Below are positions 45,411-54,885 of a stretch of 64,000 nucleotides of DNA, piece by piece. The notes below the pieces were generated by a model that did no database searches, was not told the origin of the DNA, and saw only the letters and a list, made by a program, of their open reading frames with translations. Numbering within the stretch: the stretch's first letter is position 1; each line of letters begins with the position of its first letter. A program made the position numbers and the translations under genes. Source of the DNA: Brenneria nigrifluens DSM 30175 = ATCC 13028 (GTDB lineage: Bacteria > Pseudomonadota > Gammaproteobacteria > Enterobacterales > Enterobacteriaceae); the NCBI RefSeq assembly GCF_005484965.1, contig NZ_CP034036.1, positions 1,612,001-1,676,000 of the forward strand, written 5' to 3'.

Positions 45411-47309
45411 ATGACACACACACGGCATCATGCGCCGCCTTTTCCCCCGGAGTCGGGGCTTTTTCTGCCGGATGGCCGGGTGCTGGCGGTACGCGATCTG
45501 GGCGTCTATTTCGAGCAGCAAGGTCAGCGTACCGATGCGGTGCGTGATTTGACCTTTACGGTGGATCGCGGGGAAACGCTGGCCATTGTCGGCGAGTCCG
45601 GGTCGGGCAAGTCGGTGACTTCGCTGGCGTTGATGCGCCTTGTCGAACAGGCGGGGGGCATGATTTCTCAGGGCGAGATGCTGTTTCGCCGGCGCAACGG
45701 CCAGGTGTTGGATTTGAAAACCGCCCGTCAGCCGCTGATGCGTAAGCTGCGCGGCGCCGATCTGGCGATGATTTTTCAGGAGCCGATGACCTCGCTGAAT
45801 CCGGTGTTTCCGGTGGGCGAACAGATTGCCGAGTCCATTCGTCTGCATCAGGGGATGGATCACCAGGCCGCTCGCCGCGAAGCGTTGCGTATGCTGGATT
45901 TGGTCAGGATCCCCGAAGCCCGCAATGTGCTGGATCGCTACCCTCATCAACTCTCCGGCGGCATGCGTCAGCGGGTGATGATTGCCATGGCGCTTTCCTG
46001 CAAGCCGTCGCTGTTGATTGCCGATGAGCCGACCACGGCGCTGGACGTCACCATTCAGGCGCAGATCCTGCAGCTTATCCGGGTATTGCAGCAGGAAATG
46101 GCGATGGCGGTGATCTTTATTACCCACGATATGGGGGTGGTGGCCGAGATCGCCGACCGGGTGCTGGTGATGTATCGCGGTGAAAACGTCGAGGCCGGCG
46201 CCGCCGTCGACATCTTCAGCGCGCCGCGCCATCGCTATACCAAAGCGCTGCTGGCGGCGGTGCCGACGCTGGGCTCGATGCGCGGACAGCCGTTTCCGCT
46301 AAAATTTCCGCTGCTGAATCAGGACGCGCAGCCGCTGGCCGACGGCGAGCCGCAGAATACCATTCCGGCCGGCGCGGCGCCGATTTTGCAGGTGAAAAAT
46401 CTGGTGACGCGTTTCCCGCTGCGCAGCGGCATCCTGAACCGGATAACGCGCGAGGTCCATGCGGTGGAAAAGGTGAGTTTCGATCTCTACCCTGGGGAAA
46501 CGCTGGCGCTGGTGGGGGAGTCGGGCTGCGGCAAGTCCACCACCGGGCGGTCGCTGCTGCGCCTGGTGGAGAGCCGGAGCGGGACGATCGCCTTTAACGG
46601 GCGGCAGATTGATCGGCTGACCGGCGCGACCTTGCAGCATTTGCGCCGGGATATTCAGTTTATTTTTCAGGATCCCTACGCCTCGCTGGATCCCCGTCTG
46701 ACGGTCGGCTTTTCCATTATGGAGCCGCTATTGGTGCACGGCATCGGCAACCGTCAGGAGGCGGAGAAACGGGTGGCCTGGCTGCTGGCGCGGGTCGGGC
46801 TGGAGCCTGAGCACGCGCGACGTTATCCCCATGAGTTTTCCGGCGGGCAGCGTCAGCGTATCTGTATCGCCAGGGCGCTGGCGCTTAATCCGAAGGTGGT
46901 GATTGCCGATGAAGCGGTTTCCGCGCTGGATGTGTCCATCCAGGCGCAAATCGTCAATTTGATGCTGGAGCTACAGCGCGAGTTCGGCATCGCCTTTCTG
47001 TTTATTTCGCATGATATGGCGGTGGTGGAGCGGATCAGCCACCGGGTGGCGGTGATGTATATGGGGCAGATTGTGGAAATCGGTCCGCGCAGCGCGGTGT
47101 TCGAAAATCCGCAGCACCCCTATACCCGCAAACTGATGGCGGCGGTGCCCGTTGCCGATCCGTCGCGCCGCCATCGCGAGCAGGTTTTACTGGTTGACGA
47201 AGTACCGAGCCCGATCCGGGCAATAGGCGATGAACCTACCACCGCGCCTCTGGTTCAGGTTGGCGAGCGGCATTTTGTCGCTCATCATCCGATAGCCGGC
47301 GCTTATTGA
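45411..47309 (+). CDS. gsiA: glutathione ABC transporter ATPase GsiA
   Basis: A 632-residue double ABC ATPase of the oligopeptide class. Each half has a complete motif set: GESGSGKSV, LSGGMRQR and LIADEPTTALD in the first; GESGCGKST, FSGGQRQR and VIADEAVSALD in the second. It lines up closely with E. coli GsiA. It powers glutathione import with GsiBCD, which supplies cysteine sulfur. GGAG lies about 10 nt before the ATG. It is first gene of gsiABCD. Confidence 0.95.
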   Translation: MTHTRHHAPPFPPESGLFLPDGRVLAVRDLGVYFEQQGQRTDAVRDLTFTVDRGETLAIVGESGSGKSVTSLALMRLVEQAGGMISQGEMLFRRRNGQVLDLKTARQPLMRKLRGADLAMIFQEPMTSLNPVFPVGEQIAESIRLHQGMDHQAARREALRMLDLVRIPEARNVLDRYPHQLSGGMRQRVMIAMALSCKPSLLIADEPTTALDVTIQAQILQLIRVLQQEMAMAVIFITHDMGVVAEIADRVLVMYRGENVEAGAAVDIFSAPRHRYTKALLAAVPTLGSMRGQPFPLKFPLLNQDAQPLADGEPQNTIPAGAAPILQVKNLVTRFPLRSGILNRITREVHAVEKVSFDLYPGETLALVGESGCGKSTTGRSLLRLVESRSGTIAFNGRQIDRLTGATLQHLRRDIQFIFQDPYASLDPRLTVGFSIMEPLLVHGIGNRQEAEKRVAWLLARVGLEPEHARRYPHEFSGGQRQRICIARALALNPKVVIADEAVSALDVSIQAQIVNLMLELQREFGIAFLFISHDMAVVERISHRVAVMYMGQIVEIGPRSAVFENPQHPYTRKLMAAVPVADPSRRHREQVLLVDEVPSPIRAIGDEPTTAPLVQVGERHFVAHHPIAGAY

Positions 47310-47337
47310 CAGGGAATCATATGGAGAACATAACACG

Positions 47338-48882
47338 ATGAATGTTATCACTTTAAAGCGTAGCTGGTTACTTGCCGCCGGCGTCGCCGCGGCGATGGCG
47401 ACGGCGCCCGCCTGGGCGGCCAAGGACGCGGTTATCGCCGTGGGCTCCAATTTCACCACGCTGGATCCTTACGACGCCAACGACTCGTTATCGCAAACCG
47501 TCGCCAAATCGTTCTATCAGGGGCTATTTGGTTTCGACAAGGATATAAAACTGATCAACGTGCTGGCGCAAAGTTATGAAACCAGCCCGGACGGCCTGGT
47601 ATATACCATCAAGCTGCATTCCGGCGTCAAGTTTCACGACGGCAGCGATTTCAACGCCGCGGCGGTCAAGGTGAATCTGGATCGCGCCAGCAATCCGCAA
47701 AACCGCCTGAAGCGTTATAACCTGTTTAAAATGATCGACAAAACGGAAGTGGTTGACGATCAGACGGTAAAAATCACGCTGAAAACGCCGTTCTCCGCCT
47801 TTATCAATAATCTGGCGCACCCGGCGGCGGTGATTATCTCTCCGGCGGCGCTGCAGCAGTATGGCAAAGAGATCGGTTTCCATCCGGTGGGCACCGGGCC
47901 ATACCGTTTCGTCACCTGGAATCAGACCGATTACGTCAAGGCCGAGAAGTTTGCCGGCTACTGGAAGTCGGGGCTGCCGAAACTGGACAGTATTACCTGG
48001 CGCCCGGTAGTGGATAACAACACCCGGGCGGCGCTGCTGCAAACCGGCGAGGCGCACTTCGCGTATCCGATCCCGTTCGAGCAGGCCGCCGTGCTGGAGA
48101 AAAACGACCAGCTGGCGCTGGTTTCCACCCCCTCTATTCTGCATCGCTATATCAGCCTGAACGTCACGCAGAAGCCGTTTGATAACCTCAAGGTGCGGCA
48201 GGCGATTAACTACGCCATTAACAAGGACGCGTTGATTAAAGTGGCCTTTTCCGGCTACGCCACCCCGGCGGAAGGGCCGCTGCCGCCCAGCATTGATTAT
48301 GCGGTGAAGTATCAGCCCTGGCCTTACGATCCGGCAAAAGCGCGCGAGCTGCTGAAGGAAGCCGGTTATCCGGATGGCTTCACCACCACGCTGTGGTCGT
48401 CGCATAACCACAGCACCGCGCAGAAAGTGCTGCAGTTTACCCAGCAGCAGCTGGCGCAGGTGGGCATCAAGGCGCAGGTCACCGCCATGGATGCGGGCCA
48501 ACGCGCCGCCGAGGTGGAGGGCAAAGGGGTGAAAGAGACCGGGGTGCGGATGTTCTATACCGGCTGGTCGGCCTCCACCGGGGAGGCCGACTGGGCGCTG
48601 TCGCCGCTGTTCGCCACCTCGTCCTGGCCGCCGGCGCTGTTCAATACCGCGTTTTACAGCAATCCGCAGGTTGATGCCGATCTGGCGAACGCGCTGAAAA
48701 CCACCGATCGGGCGCAAAAGCAGCAGCTGTATAAAGACGCGCAGGATAAAATCTGGGCCGACGCGCCCTGGGTATTCCTGGCGACCGAGAAGCTGGTTTC
48801 CGCCAACAGCAAGAAGCTGAGCGGGTTTTATGTGATGCCGGATACCGCCTTCAGCTTTGAAGAAGCGGATCTGCAGGAGTAA
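47338..48882 (+). CDS. gsiB: glutathione-binding periplasmic protein GsiB
   Basis: A 514-residue SBP_bac_5 binding protein with a signal peptide ending APAWA. Typical blocks are SNFTTLDPYDANDSLSQ, LKLHSGVKFHDGSDF-like IKLHSGVKFHDGSDF, HPVGTGPYRFV and VRQAINYAINKDAL. It delivers glutathione to GsiCD. Its length and order match E. coli. The 105-bp gap before gsiC contains an unremarkable inverted region. Confidence 0.95.
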   Translation: MNVITLKRSWLLAAGVAAAMATAPAWAAKDAVIAVGSNFTTLDPYDANDSLSQTVAKSFYQGLFGFDKDIKLINVLAQSYETSPDGLVYTIKLHSGVKFHDGSDFNAAAVKVNLDRASNPQNRLKRYNLFKMIDKTEVVDDQTVKITLKTPFSAFINNLAHPAAVIISPAALQQYGKEIGFHPVGTGPYRFVTWNQTDYVKAEKFAGYWKSGLPKLDSITWRPVVDNNTRAALLQTGEAHFAYPIPFEQAAVLEKNDQLALVSTPSILHRYISLNVTQKPFDNLKVRQAINYAINKDALIKVAFSGYATPAEGPLPPSIDYAVKYQPWPYDPAKARELLKEAGYPDGFTTTLWSSHNHSTAQKVLQFTQQQLAQVGIKAQVTAMDAGQRAAEVEGKGVKETGVRMFYTGWSASTGEADWALSPLFATSSWPPALFNTAFYSNPQVDADLANALKTTDRAQKQQLYKDAQDKIWADAPWVFLATEKLVSANSKKLSGFYVMPDTAFSFEEADLQE

Positions 48883-48987
48883 GCCCGCCGGCAGGGCAAG
48901 CGGGACGGCGCGCCATCGGCCGTCCCCCATTTTCAGTAACCCCCCCACTCAACGGAGAGCCAGTCACATGTATGTGGAAAACTGCCC

Positions 48988-49908
48988 ATGCTGAATTATT
49001 TTATTAAACGGTTACTGGGATTGATCCCCACCTTATTGATCGTGTTGGTGCTGGTGTTCCTGTTTGTTCATCTGTTGCCGGGCGATCCGGCGCGTTTGGC
49101 CGCCGGGCGGGAAGCGGACGCCGTGGTGATAGAGATGGTGCGTCAGGATCTGGGGCTGGACAAACCGCTGCCGCAGCAGTTCTGGCATTTCTTCACCAAT
49201 GTGTTACGGGGCGATTTCGGCACGTCGATCGTTTCCAAACGGCCGGTAACCGAAGAAATCGCCGCCCGCTTTATGCCCACTTTCTGGCTGACGGTCAGCA
49301 GTATGGCGTGGGCGGTTATTTTCGGCATAGCGATAGGGGTGGTCTCCGCCGTATGGCGCAACGGCTGGCCCGACAGAATCGGCATGACGCTGGCGGTATC
49401 CGGCATTTCCTTTCCGGCGTTCGCCCTCGGCATGCTGTTGATGCAGATATTTTCCGTCGAACTGGGCTGGCTGCCCACCGTCGGGGCGGACAGCTGGCGG
49501 CACTATATTTTACCTTCCATAACCCTGGGCGCGGCGGTCGCCGCGGTAATGGCCCGCTTTACCCGCGCCTCATTCGTCGAAGTGATGCAGGAAGATTATA
49601 TGCGCACCGCCCGGGCCAAGGGCGTGCGCGAATCGCTGGTGGTGGTGAAGCACGGTTTACGCAATGCGCTGATCCCCGTCGTCACCATGATGGGGCTGCA
49701 GTTTGGCTTTCTGCTCGGCGGCTCGATAGTGGTTGAGAAGGTGTTTAACTGGCCGGGGCTGGGGCGGCTGTTGGTGGATTCCGTTGAAATGCGCGACTAC
49801 CCGGTTATCCAGGCGGAAGTGCTGCTGTTTTCGCTGGAGTTTATTCTTATCAACCTGCTGGTGGATATGCTGTATGCCGCGATTAACCCGGCGATTCGCT
49901 ATAAATAA
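48988..49908 (+). CDS. gsiC: glutathione ABC transporter permease GsiC
   Basis: A 306-residue DppB-class permease. The N-terminus is LNYFIKRLLGLIPTLLIVLV, with LPGDPARLAAG and the coupling loop YMRTARAKGVRESLVVVKHGLRN. It is nearly colinear with E. coli GsiC (identical length) and forms the inner-membrane channel with GsiD. The ATG choice follows the conserved N-terminus; the ribosome site is weak. Confidence 0.95.
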   Translation: MLNYFIKRLLGLIPTLLIVLVLVFLFVHLLPGDPARLAAGREADAVVIEMVRQDLGLDKPLPQQFWHFFTNVLRGDFGTSIVSKRPVTEEIAARFMPTFWLTVSSMAWAVIFGIAIGVVSAVWRNGWPDRIGMTLAVSGISFPAFALGMLLMQIFSVELGWLPTVGADSWRHYILPSITLGAAVAAVMARFTRASFVEVMQEDYMRTARAKGVRESLVVVKHGLRNALIPVVTMMGLQFGFLLGGSIVVEKVFNWPGLGRLLVDSVEMRDYPVIQAEVLLFSLEFILINLLVDMLYAAINPAIRYK

Positions 49909-49917
49909 GGAAAGGGA

Positions 49918-50823
49918 ATGATAAATTGGCGACGTAAGGCGCAGATGTCGGCTCTGCCGACGATCGGGGAGAATCGAATCCGCACGCCGTGGCGCGAGTT
50001 CTGGCGGCGTTTCCGCCATCAGCACGTGGCGTTGCTGGCCGGCGTATTTGTGACGCTGCTGATTGTCGTTGCCCTGCTGGCGCCTTATCTGATCCCCTAT
50101 GACGCGGAAAATTACTTTGACTATGAGCGGCTCAATGAAGGGCCGTCCATGGCGCACTGGCTCGGGGTGGACTCCCTGGGGCGGGATATTTTCAGCCGCA
50201 TTCTGCTGGGGGCGCGGATTTCGCTGGCCGCCGGCATTTTCTCCGTTTTGGTGGGCATGCTTATCGGCACCTCGCTCGGCCTGCTGGCGGGCTATTATGA
50301 GGGATGGTGGGATCGGGTGATTATGCGTATCTGCGATGTGCTGTTCGCCTTTCCCGGCATCCTGTTGGCGATTGCCGTGGTGGCGATTATGGGCAGCGGG
50401 ATGGCGAATGTGATTGTCGCGGTGGCCATTTTCAGCATTCCCGCGTTCGCGCGACTGGTGAGGGGCAATACGCTGGTGCTGAAACAGCAGACCTATATCG
50501 AGTCGGCGCGCAGCATCGGCGCGTCCGACTGGACGATCGTTTTCCGCCATATCCTGCCCGGCACGGTCTCTTCCATCGTGGTCTATTTCTCCATGCGCAT
50601 CGGCATGTCGATCATTACCGCCGCCAGCCTGTCGTTTCTCGGACTGGGGGCGCAGCCGCCCACGCCGGAGTGGGGCGCCATGCTCAACGAGGCCCGTTCC
50701 GATATGGTGATCGCGCCGCACGTGGCGCTTTTCCCCAGCCTGGCGATTTTCCTGACGGTGCTGGCCTTCAATCTGTTGGGCGATGGACTGCGCGATGCGC
50801 TGGATCCGAAGCTGAAAAGCTGA
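49918..50823 (+). CDS. gsiD: glutathione ABC transporter permease GsiD
   Basis: A 301-residue DppC-class permease with the N-terminal RTPWREFWRRFRHQH and YDAENYFDYERLNEGPS stretches shared with E. coli GsiD. The coupling loop is YIESARSIGASDWTIVFRHILP. It completes the glutathione importer. AAGGAAAGGG lies just upstream, and an intrinsic terminator follows 34 bp downstream. Confidence 0.95.
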   Translation: MINWRRKAQMSALPTIGENRIRTPWREFWRRFRHQHVALLAGVFVTLLIVVALLAPYLIPYDAENYFDYERLNEGPSMAHWLGVDSLGRDIFSRILLGARISLAAGIFSVLVGMLIGTSLGLLAGYYEGWWDRVIMRICDVLFAFPGILLAIAVVAIMGSGMANVIVAVAIFSIPAFARLVRGNTLVLKQQTYIESARSIGASDWTIVFRHILPGTVSSIVVYFSMRIGMSIITAASLSFLGLGAQPPTPEWGAMLNEARSDMVIAPHVALFPSLAIFLTVLAFNLLGDGLRDALDPKLKS

Positions 50824-50856
50824 AAGCGCGGCGTAAGCCGCAGCAATCATCCGCAG

Positions 50857-50884
50857 CCCCGCGACCTGTCGCGGGGTTTTTTTA
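50857..50884 (+). terminator. intrinsic terminator of gsiABCD
   Basis: CCCCGCGAC pairs with GTCGCGGGG across a short CT loop and is followed by seven T residues. Confidence 0.92.
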
Positions 50885-51440
50885 TGGGAGGCTGTCCTTG
50901 CCTGCCACCCTACGGGCTGAAGAATCCCCAGAAATCAGGGTAAGGAATGTCTGTAAGCGCAGTGAGGGTTTCGTGCGCACTAACCTCAGTCGATTTCTGC
51001 AACCGTCGCAGCACGCGCCCGACACGGGGCGGCTCAGTCGCCGCCGCCCCGTGGCCCCGGGCTTTTCGCGAAATGATGAACCCCGTTGGGGTTCACCCTA
51101 CGGGCCAACGCAAGCGTTGTTCCATTTTGCGTTGCAAAATGGTGTCGTCTCTACGCGATGCCTTCGGCGTTCGTGACCGCTGGTCGGGCCGCCATTGACG
51201 CGGGATACTCGCCCCATCCCTGGGGCTCGCCCTGCGGGCCAGCACAAGTGCTGTTCAAAAACGCTCCCGGCGTTTTTGTCCGGCGCGGCACTGGCTTTCG
51301 CGACGTCCTGTCGCTCACCCGGCGGTCACGCCCAACTCAGCGCGATTTTTTACGCGAAGGAAAACCTTTAAAAAACCACATCCTGCTATCTAAGACGATT
51401 TATCAAATAATGCTTAATTATTTGCTGGGGATTCCTCAGC

Positions 51441-51491
51441 CCTCCGGGCCGTCGCAGGCGACGTTGAAAAACGCTCCTGGCGTTTTTTTAT
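51441..51491 (+). repeat. 51-bp direct repeat, copy 1
   Basis: It begins CCTCCGGGCCGTCGCAGG and ends in the hairpin AAAACGCTCCTGGCGTTTT plus a T-run. It is identical to 51515-51565, with 23 bp between copies. Each copy could act as an intrinsic terminator. Confidence 0.85.
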
Positions 51492-51514
51492 GGCGGGCTA
51501 TCCCTGCCCGCCAC

Positions 51515-51565
51515 CCTCCGGGCCGTCGCAGGCGACGTTGAAAAACGCTCCTGGCGTTTTTTTAT
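51515..51565 (+). repeat. 51-bp direct repeat, copy 2
   Basis: This is an exact second copy of the 51 bp at 51441-51491, including the terminator-like hairpin. Confidence 0.85.
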
Positions 51566-51797
51566 TTAATAAACGCGCGGCCGTATCGAGCATTGACGGC
51601 GATGAAAACCCGTTATATCCGCCCATCAGGCCGTTTGGCGCCGACGCGCGGTCAGCTATTACTGGCTGCTGGGTAACCATATAAATATTTGTTGGTTGAT
51701 AAATAATGTGTGCAACTTTAAATATTCGTTTGTTTATTTGTTAAAAGAATTCACCTGAAATATCCGAAAAACAACATCGCATTAATAAAGGAGCATC

Positions 51798-51983
51798 ATG
51801 TCAAGGATTACCGCAATCAGAAAAACGGCCATCGCCGCGCTATGCGGGTTGAGCTGGGCGCTGGGCGGATGGCAGGCGGCGCAGGCCGATACGTCGCCGC
51901 AACGGGAAGCGCCGCAGGAGAAGACCGCGGCGCAACCGGCGGCGTCCGCCGCCGAGGGCAACCGAATTCCGCCCTGTCATTGA
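51798..51983 (+). CDS. small exported peptide upstream of the second GRE locus
   Basis: A 61-residue peptide with AAAGGAG nine bases before the ATG and a convincing signal peptide (basic RITAIRKTAI, hydrophobic ALCGLSWALGGW, cut after QAAQA). The mature part is about 31 residues, low-complexity, rich in Ala, Gln, Pro and Glu, and ends in IPPCH with a single Cys. I recognise no family. It lies 126 bp before the first transporter copy and follows an AT-rich probable promoter (51660-51790), so it may be the first gene of that operon. Confidence 0.5.
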   Translation: MSRITAIRKTAIAALCGLSWALGGWQAAQADTSPQREAPQEKTAAQPAASAAEGNRIPPCH

Positions 51984-52109
51984 TACGCCGTCCCGGCCTT
52001 TGTCCGGCGTTCGCGTCGTGCGAATAGCGCCGATCGCCGGATGCGGCGCATACGCCAGCCGCCGCCATCCTACAGTTATACGACATATTCAATATGAGGT
52101 ATTTTTGTC

Positions 52110-53192
52110 ATGTCTAATCAGTCAGTAAGCAACAAAAGGCATGCCGCCGCACTGCTGGCGCTGAGCACGACGCTGATATTGTGGTTGCAGACGGCGTCCG
52201 GCGCGCCGCAACCGTTGAAAAGCATTACGCTGCAACTCGACCCCGCCACGGCGGTGGCGCAGGAAAAAGGCTTCTTCAAGGAAGCGTTCGACAAGATCGG
52301 CATCAACGAGGTAAACCTGATCGCATCCGGCAGCGCCGAACTGCTGGGCGCGGAGGCGGCGCACCTTAACCACGGCGGCATCGCGGTGGCGCAGCGCATG
52401 ATCTATCCGGCGGTGGTGCATCACGCCAACGGACTGGATGCGGTTATCGTCTGGGAATCTGAGCCTTCCGACAAATACCGTACGCCGATTATCGCCCGGG
52501 TGGACAACAAGGAGATTAACCAGGTTCAGGACCTTGACGGGCGTAAATTCGCCAGCAGCCGGGTGAGCTGCTACTGGACGGCGCCCACCGAGATCCTGAC
52601 CAAGGCGGGCTTGCCGCTGGACTCCCGCAAACAGCAGGGGCGGGTGCGCTATCAGTCGATGGATAACAGCGCCGCGGTAGCCGCCGCGCTGCTGAGCGGC
52701 TCCATCGATGCCACGGCGGTGCATCTCGGCACCTCCGGCGCGGCCGCGCTCTATACCTCCGGCCAGGTGAAAGTGATCGGACGCACCCCGGACGACGGCG
52801 TCTACGTCAACGGCGCGGGCCGGGTTTCCTACTTTGCGATGCGTTCGTTTGCCGAAAACTACCCGCAGGCTATCCAGGCGTTTCTGGTGGCGGTCGCTCG
52901 CGCCAAGACGTGGGCGCATGAGAACCCTGATGAAGCGGCGGTTATCGTCGCCAAAGCCACCCGCGTGCCGGAGCATATCGCCAAGTTCCAAATCACCGAT
53001 CCGTCGCAGTTCTACTTTATGCGCGGTGAGGAAGACGCCGACAGCGTGCGTAGCAATATCAAAACCTTCCAGGCCTGGTACATCGCGCAGGGGGACGACA
53101 TCCTGAGCGAGCGCAATCTGAGCGATACCCAGGTCGATAAACTGGTCGACGCCCGCTTTTTCAAAGGCGGCGCTTATTCGGCCTATAACTGA
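52110..53192 (+). CDS. NMT1/SsuA-type ABC binding protein, copy A
   Basis: A 360-residue periplasmic binding protein. The signal peptide (HAAALLALSTTLILWLQTASGA) is followed by KSITLQLDPATAVAQEKGFF, the N-terminal block of the SsuA/TauA/NMT1 family. The ligand is unknown; homologues carry sulfonates, nitrate, thiamine precursors and others. It differs from copy B (59400) at 20 positions by my count, including N69K, A262D and the F302-Y303/Y302-F303 swap, far more than the permease or ATPase pairs. GAGGT lies 8 nt upstream of the start. It is first gene of the permease-ATPase operon. Confidence 0.85.
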   Translation: MSNQSVSNKRHAAALLALSTTLILWLQTASGAPQPLKSITLQLDPATAVAQEKGFFKEAFDKIGINEVNLIASGSAELLGAEAAHLNHGGIAVAQRMIYPAVVHHANGLDAVIVWESEPSDKYRTPIIARVDNKEINQVQDLDGRKFASSRVSCYWTAPTEILTKAGLPLDSRKQQGRVRYQSMDNSAAVAAALLSGSIDATAVHLGTSGAAALYTSGQVKVIGRTPDDGVYVNGAGRVSYFAMRSFAENYPQAIQAFLVAVARAKTWAHENPDEAAVIVAKATRVPEHIAKFQITDPSQFYFMRGEEDADSVRSNIKTFQAWYIAQGDDILSERNLSDTQVDKLVDARFFKGGAYSAYN

Positions 53193-53230
53193 CCGCCGCT
53201 CGCTTAAACAGGACCACAGGACCGATAACC

Positions 53231-54040
53231 ATGAGTGATAACATTCTTGACGGCGTGGCGACGGCGAAGCCCGTACGCCGCCGGCGATCGGGGAACTGGA
53301 TCGGCTTTATTCTGCCGCTGGCGATCCTGTCCGGCTGGCAGGCCGCGTCCCATTATCAGTGGGTCCCGCCGGTCTTTCTGCCGTCGCCGGGGCGAACGCT
53401 CGCCTCGTTCTGGGATCTGCTGACCAAACAGTCGTTCGAGCAGGATTTTTTTATTAGCATCACGCTGGTGTCGCAGTCATTCCTGCTTGGCGCGCTGGCC
53501 GCGCTGCTGCTGGGGATCGCCGCCGGCATGTCCCGCAAGGTGGAAAACTTCTTCGGCCCGACGTTCGACACTATCCGCCATATTCCCGGCATCGCCTGGC
53601 TGCCGCTGATTATTCTGTGGCTGGGGGTGGGGGCGCCGGCCAAGACGCTGGTGATCGCCAAGTCGGTGTTTTTCCCGGTGTTTCTCAATACGCTGCAGGG
53701 GATCCGCAACGTCGATCGCAACTACATTGAGCTGGGGGAGGTGCTGCGCCTGACGCGCTGGCAAACCCTGCGACGCATCGTGATCCCGGCGGCCTTGCCT
53801 AATGTGATGGTAAGCCTGCGTTACAGCGCCGGGCTGGCGTGGGCGCTGGTGGTGGTGGCCGAGGGCATCGCGGGGCAGGTGGGGATCGGTTTTCTGATCT
53901 TCCGCGCCCAGTCGCTGCTGCTGACCGACCAACTGCTGGTCTGCATGGCGACCATCGGCATCGTCGGTTTTCTGATCGACCGGTTAATGCTGGCGCTGCA
54001 AAAACGCGCGCTGGTATGGAAGCAGGGCTATGAGGGCTAA
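53231..54040 (+). CDS. ABC transporter permease, copy A
   Basis: A 269-residue BPD_transp_1 permease with about six membrane segments and the coupling loop LGEVLRLTRWQTLRRIVIPAALP. It belongs to the SsuC/TauC/NrtB branch. Only one residue (D7 versus G7) differs from copy B, and the DNA is almost identical for more than 700 bp. It forms an importer with the preceding binding protein and following ATPase (3-bp gap). Confidence 0.92.
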   Translation: MSDNILDGVATAKPVRRRRSGNWIGFILPLAILSGWQAASHYQWVPPVFLPSPGRTLASFWDLLTKQSFEQDFFISITLVSQSFLLGALAALLLGIAAGMSRKVENFFGPTFDTIRHIPGIAWLPLIILWLGVGAPAKTLVIAKSVFFPVFLNTLQGIRNVDRNYIELGEVLRLTRWQTLRRIVIPAALPNVMVSLRYSAGLAWALVVVAEGIAGQVGIGFLIFRAQSLLLTDQLLVCMATIGIVGFLIDRLMLALQKRALVWKQGYEG

Positions 54041-54043
54041 CCC

Positions 54044-54826
54044 ATGACCGAGACACTGCATGTACGCGGCGTGACCAAACGTTATGCGCACGAGGGAGCC
54101 GCATCGCACGAGGTGCTGCGCGGCATCGATTTAACGGTGGAGCCGGGCGAATTCGTCAGCATCGTCGGGCCGAGCGGCTGCGGCAAGAGCACCCTGCTGC
54201 GGCTGATTGTCGGACTGGATCAGGACTACCAGGGCGAGATTACCCTGGGCGCGCGGCGTATTAGCGGTCCCGGCCCGGAGCGCGGCATCGTGTTTCAGGA
54301 CCACCGTCTGCTGCCGTGGCTGACGCTGGAGGAGAACATCGCGCTGGCGGTGGAAAACGTCTCCTGGCCGGCGGCGCGCAAACGCGACGCGGTGCGCGAA
54401 CATATTGAGCTGGTCGGGCTGACGGGCTACGAGCAGGCCTTTCCCCACCAGCTTTCCGGCGGCATGGCGCAGCGCGCCGCCATTGCCCGCGGGCTGGTGG
54501 CGCGCCCGGAAGTGCTGCTGCTGGATGAACCGCTGGGGGCGCTGGATGCGCTGACGCGCATCCGGCTGCAGGATGAACTGCTGCATATCTGGCAGCATGA
54601 GCGCACCAGCATGATCCTGGTGACCCACGATATTGAGGAGGCGCTCTATTTGAGTCACCGCGTGGTGGTACTGCAGTCGCATCCGGGGCGGATCGCCAGG
54701 GTGGTGGAGGTGACGCTGCCTTTACCGCGCGACCGCGCCAGCTATGCGTTTACCGACCTGCGGCGCGAAGTGCTGGCGGCGATGACGCCGGATACCGTGC
54801 GCCACGAAGCGGCGGTAGCCGGGTAG
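54044..54826 (+). CDS. ABC transporter ATPase, copy A
   Basis: A 260-residue ATPase of the SsuB/TauB/NrtD branch. It has GPSGCGKST, VFQDHRLLPWL, LSGGMAQR and LLLDEPLGALDALTR. It differs from copy B at three residues. GAGGG precedes the start. It is the last gene before a 0.9-kb non-coding stretch that separates it from the GRE. Confidence 0.93.
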   Translation: MTETLHVRGVTKRYAHEGAASHEVLRGIDLTVEPGEFVSIVGPSGCGKSTLLRLIVGLDQDYQGEITLGARRISGPGPERGIVFQDHRLLPWLTLEENIALAVENVSWPAARKRDAVREHIELVGLTGYEQAFPHQLSGGMAQRAAIARGLVARPEVLLLDEPLGALDALTRIRLQDELLHIWQHERTSMILVTHDIEEALYLSHRVVVLQSHPGRIARVVEVTLPLPRDRASYAFTDLRREVLAAMTPDTVRHEAAVAG

Positions 54827-54885
54827 TTGACCCCCTCCCGGCCTCCCCCTTGCCAGGGGGAGGAGCCAAACTCCCTCCCCTGCGA

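Larger units (their letters stand above)
50885..51600. repeat. mosaic of dispersed intergenic repeats
   Basis: No gene is credible in this ~0.7 kb despite open frames. It is built of related modules: a GGGCC(A)-type arm with CGCAAGCG or CACAAGTG, then a hairpin such as AAAAACGCTCCCGGCGTTTTT, then a GTCCG/GTCGC arm. Modules are visible near 51098-51150, 51230-51300, 51441-51491 and 51515-51565. The module at 51230-51300 recurs inverted at about 55043-55115, inside the 460-bp element. This looks like a species-level dispersed repeat family. Confidence 0.65.
52094..54826 (+). repeat. duplicated transporter unit, copy A
   Basis: A ~2.73 kb SBP-permease-ATPase block repeated in the same orientation at 59384-62108. 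Identity begins at ATGAGGTATTTTTG just before the binding-protein ATG and ends near the ATPase stop. The two copies flank the GRE and activase genes. Confidence 0.95.

Noticed and set aside
50947..51541. Open frames of 83-151 codons in the gsiD to peptide interval
   Set aside because: They run through repeat modules and hairpins, lack ribosome sites and show no protein-like sequence.
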